Shown here piece after piece: positions 63,552 to 64,000 of a stretch of DNA of 64,000 bases. A model generated the notes under the pieces. That model made no database searches. It was not told the origin of the DNA and saw only the letters and a list, made by a program, of their open reading frames with translations. The DNA is taken from the NCBI GenBank assembly GCA_039720395.1, contig CM077826.1, positions 35,988,790 to 36,052,789 on the forward strand, written 5' to 3'. The translations under genes were made by a program, and so were the position numbers. This stretch comes from Liquidambar formosana (Eukaryota; Streptophyta; Magnoliopsida; Saxifragales; Altingiaceae). How positions within the stretch are numbered: the first letter of the stretch is position 1; the number at the start of each line of letters is the position of its first letter.

Positions 63552-64000
63552 CTATTCTATGGGTCAACTTCATATTGCTATTAAAAGGCGTCTCTGAGTC
63601 AACCAGGAGATTGTTTAATAGCGTAATGGTGATTATATGCTATGTTTGTAATGACTTCATTCCATATTATGGGTTTATGGCTTCAAATATGGCAACCACA
63701 ATGGAATGACCCCATTGTTGTTCTCTATCTAGTTATGTACAAAAATAACACCAAGATGTTCTATAAAACAAACCAATTCAAAAGGCAATATGCATCAACC
63801 AAGAAAGAACACTATGAAAAACACAACCAATGAAGCAATAACCTTAAAAAATTGTTAAGAATTATTTTTCAGTAAGAAACAAAGATGGTAAAATCTTCAT
63901 TAAATGGAGAAAAAAGAAAAATACAAATATGATTCTTGGATCAAAATCATATCAAAATCGCCTACCAATCCAAATGAAAAACACCCAATTTTCCACGCCA
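62131..64000. other. Presumed CACTA interior or flank, no coding domain recognised
   Basis: If the CACTA terminus at 61644 belongs to a complete element, this is its interior. No TNPA/TNPD-type motif was seen and no opposite TIR occurs before the window ends. Confidence 0.4.
63522..63551. repeat. (CA)n microsatellite
   Basis: About 30 bp of pure CA dinucleotides. Confidence 0.9.

Noticed and set aside
1..64000. tRNA, rRNA or miRNA genes
   Set aside because: No sequence with convincing cloverleaf A/B boxes or rRNA identity was recognised by eye. The hairpins seen are MITE-like and were not called miRNA precursors.

Overview
The window is nuclear DNA from a flowering plant, most likely a eudicot; I cannot name the species. 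The signs are spliced R2R3-MYB genes with the usual two-intron layout, AT-rich intergenic DNA, and a dense load of plant transposon families (solo LTRs, a MULE, a CACTA end, Stowaway-like and Harbinger-like MITEs). I found no prokaryotic, organellar or viral gene set.

Only two intact-looking protein genes are present, about 43 kb apart and both on the + strand. Gene 1 (4038-5314) and gene 2 (46769-48020) encode R2R3-MYB transcription factors. Both carry the R3 bHLH-contact signature and the DNEI tetrapeptide, so they belong to the MYB class that works in MYB-bHLH-WD40 complexes (proanthocyanidin/anthocyanin or epidermal-cell regulators). Gene 2 looks TT2-like (subgroup 5). Gene 1 is a more divergent TT2/WER-like relative. 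Their first two exons have identical lengths (133 and 130 nt). Each has an inverted-repeat element within about 400 bp upstream of its start codon. Gene 2 appears to have a frameshifted C-terminus.

Region by region: 1-3600, uncharacterised repetitive DNA, including palindromic transposon-like units (2041-2420) and an LTR-like tail. 3600-8500, gene 1 with its promoter MITE and several more MITEs. 8577-22655, a nested transposon block: a broken MULE transposase (minus strand) split by a 2.7-kb solo LTR, itself split by a solo LTR of a second family, itself split by one of a third family, each with a matching 5-bp target-site duplication (TSD). A truncated LTR of the first family ends the MULE at its catalytic-domain start and carries an inverted solo LTR of its own family. 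22587-24415, the MULE 5' end and flank, repeated at 35739-40515. About 25740-35738, a long reverse-oriented LTR-like sequence containing a 12-unit, 162-bp tandem array and two more solo LTRs. 40-46 kb, intergenic DNA with MITEs. 46.4-48.1 kb, gene 2. 48-61 kb, MITEs and AT-rich DNA with no gene. 61.1-64 kb, a terminal-inverted-repeat (TIR) element directly followed by a CACTA transposon terminus whose interior runs off the window.

No gag, protease, reverse transcriptase, RNase H or integrase coding sequence was recognised, although roughly 20 kb of the window is LTR sequence. The locus has been shaped mainly by insertion followed by LTR-LTR recombination. All family names and boundaries come from reading the sequence; no database search or alignment software was used.
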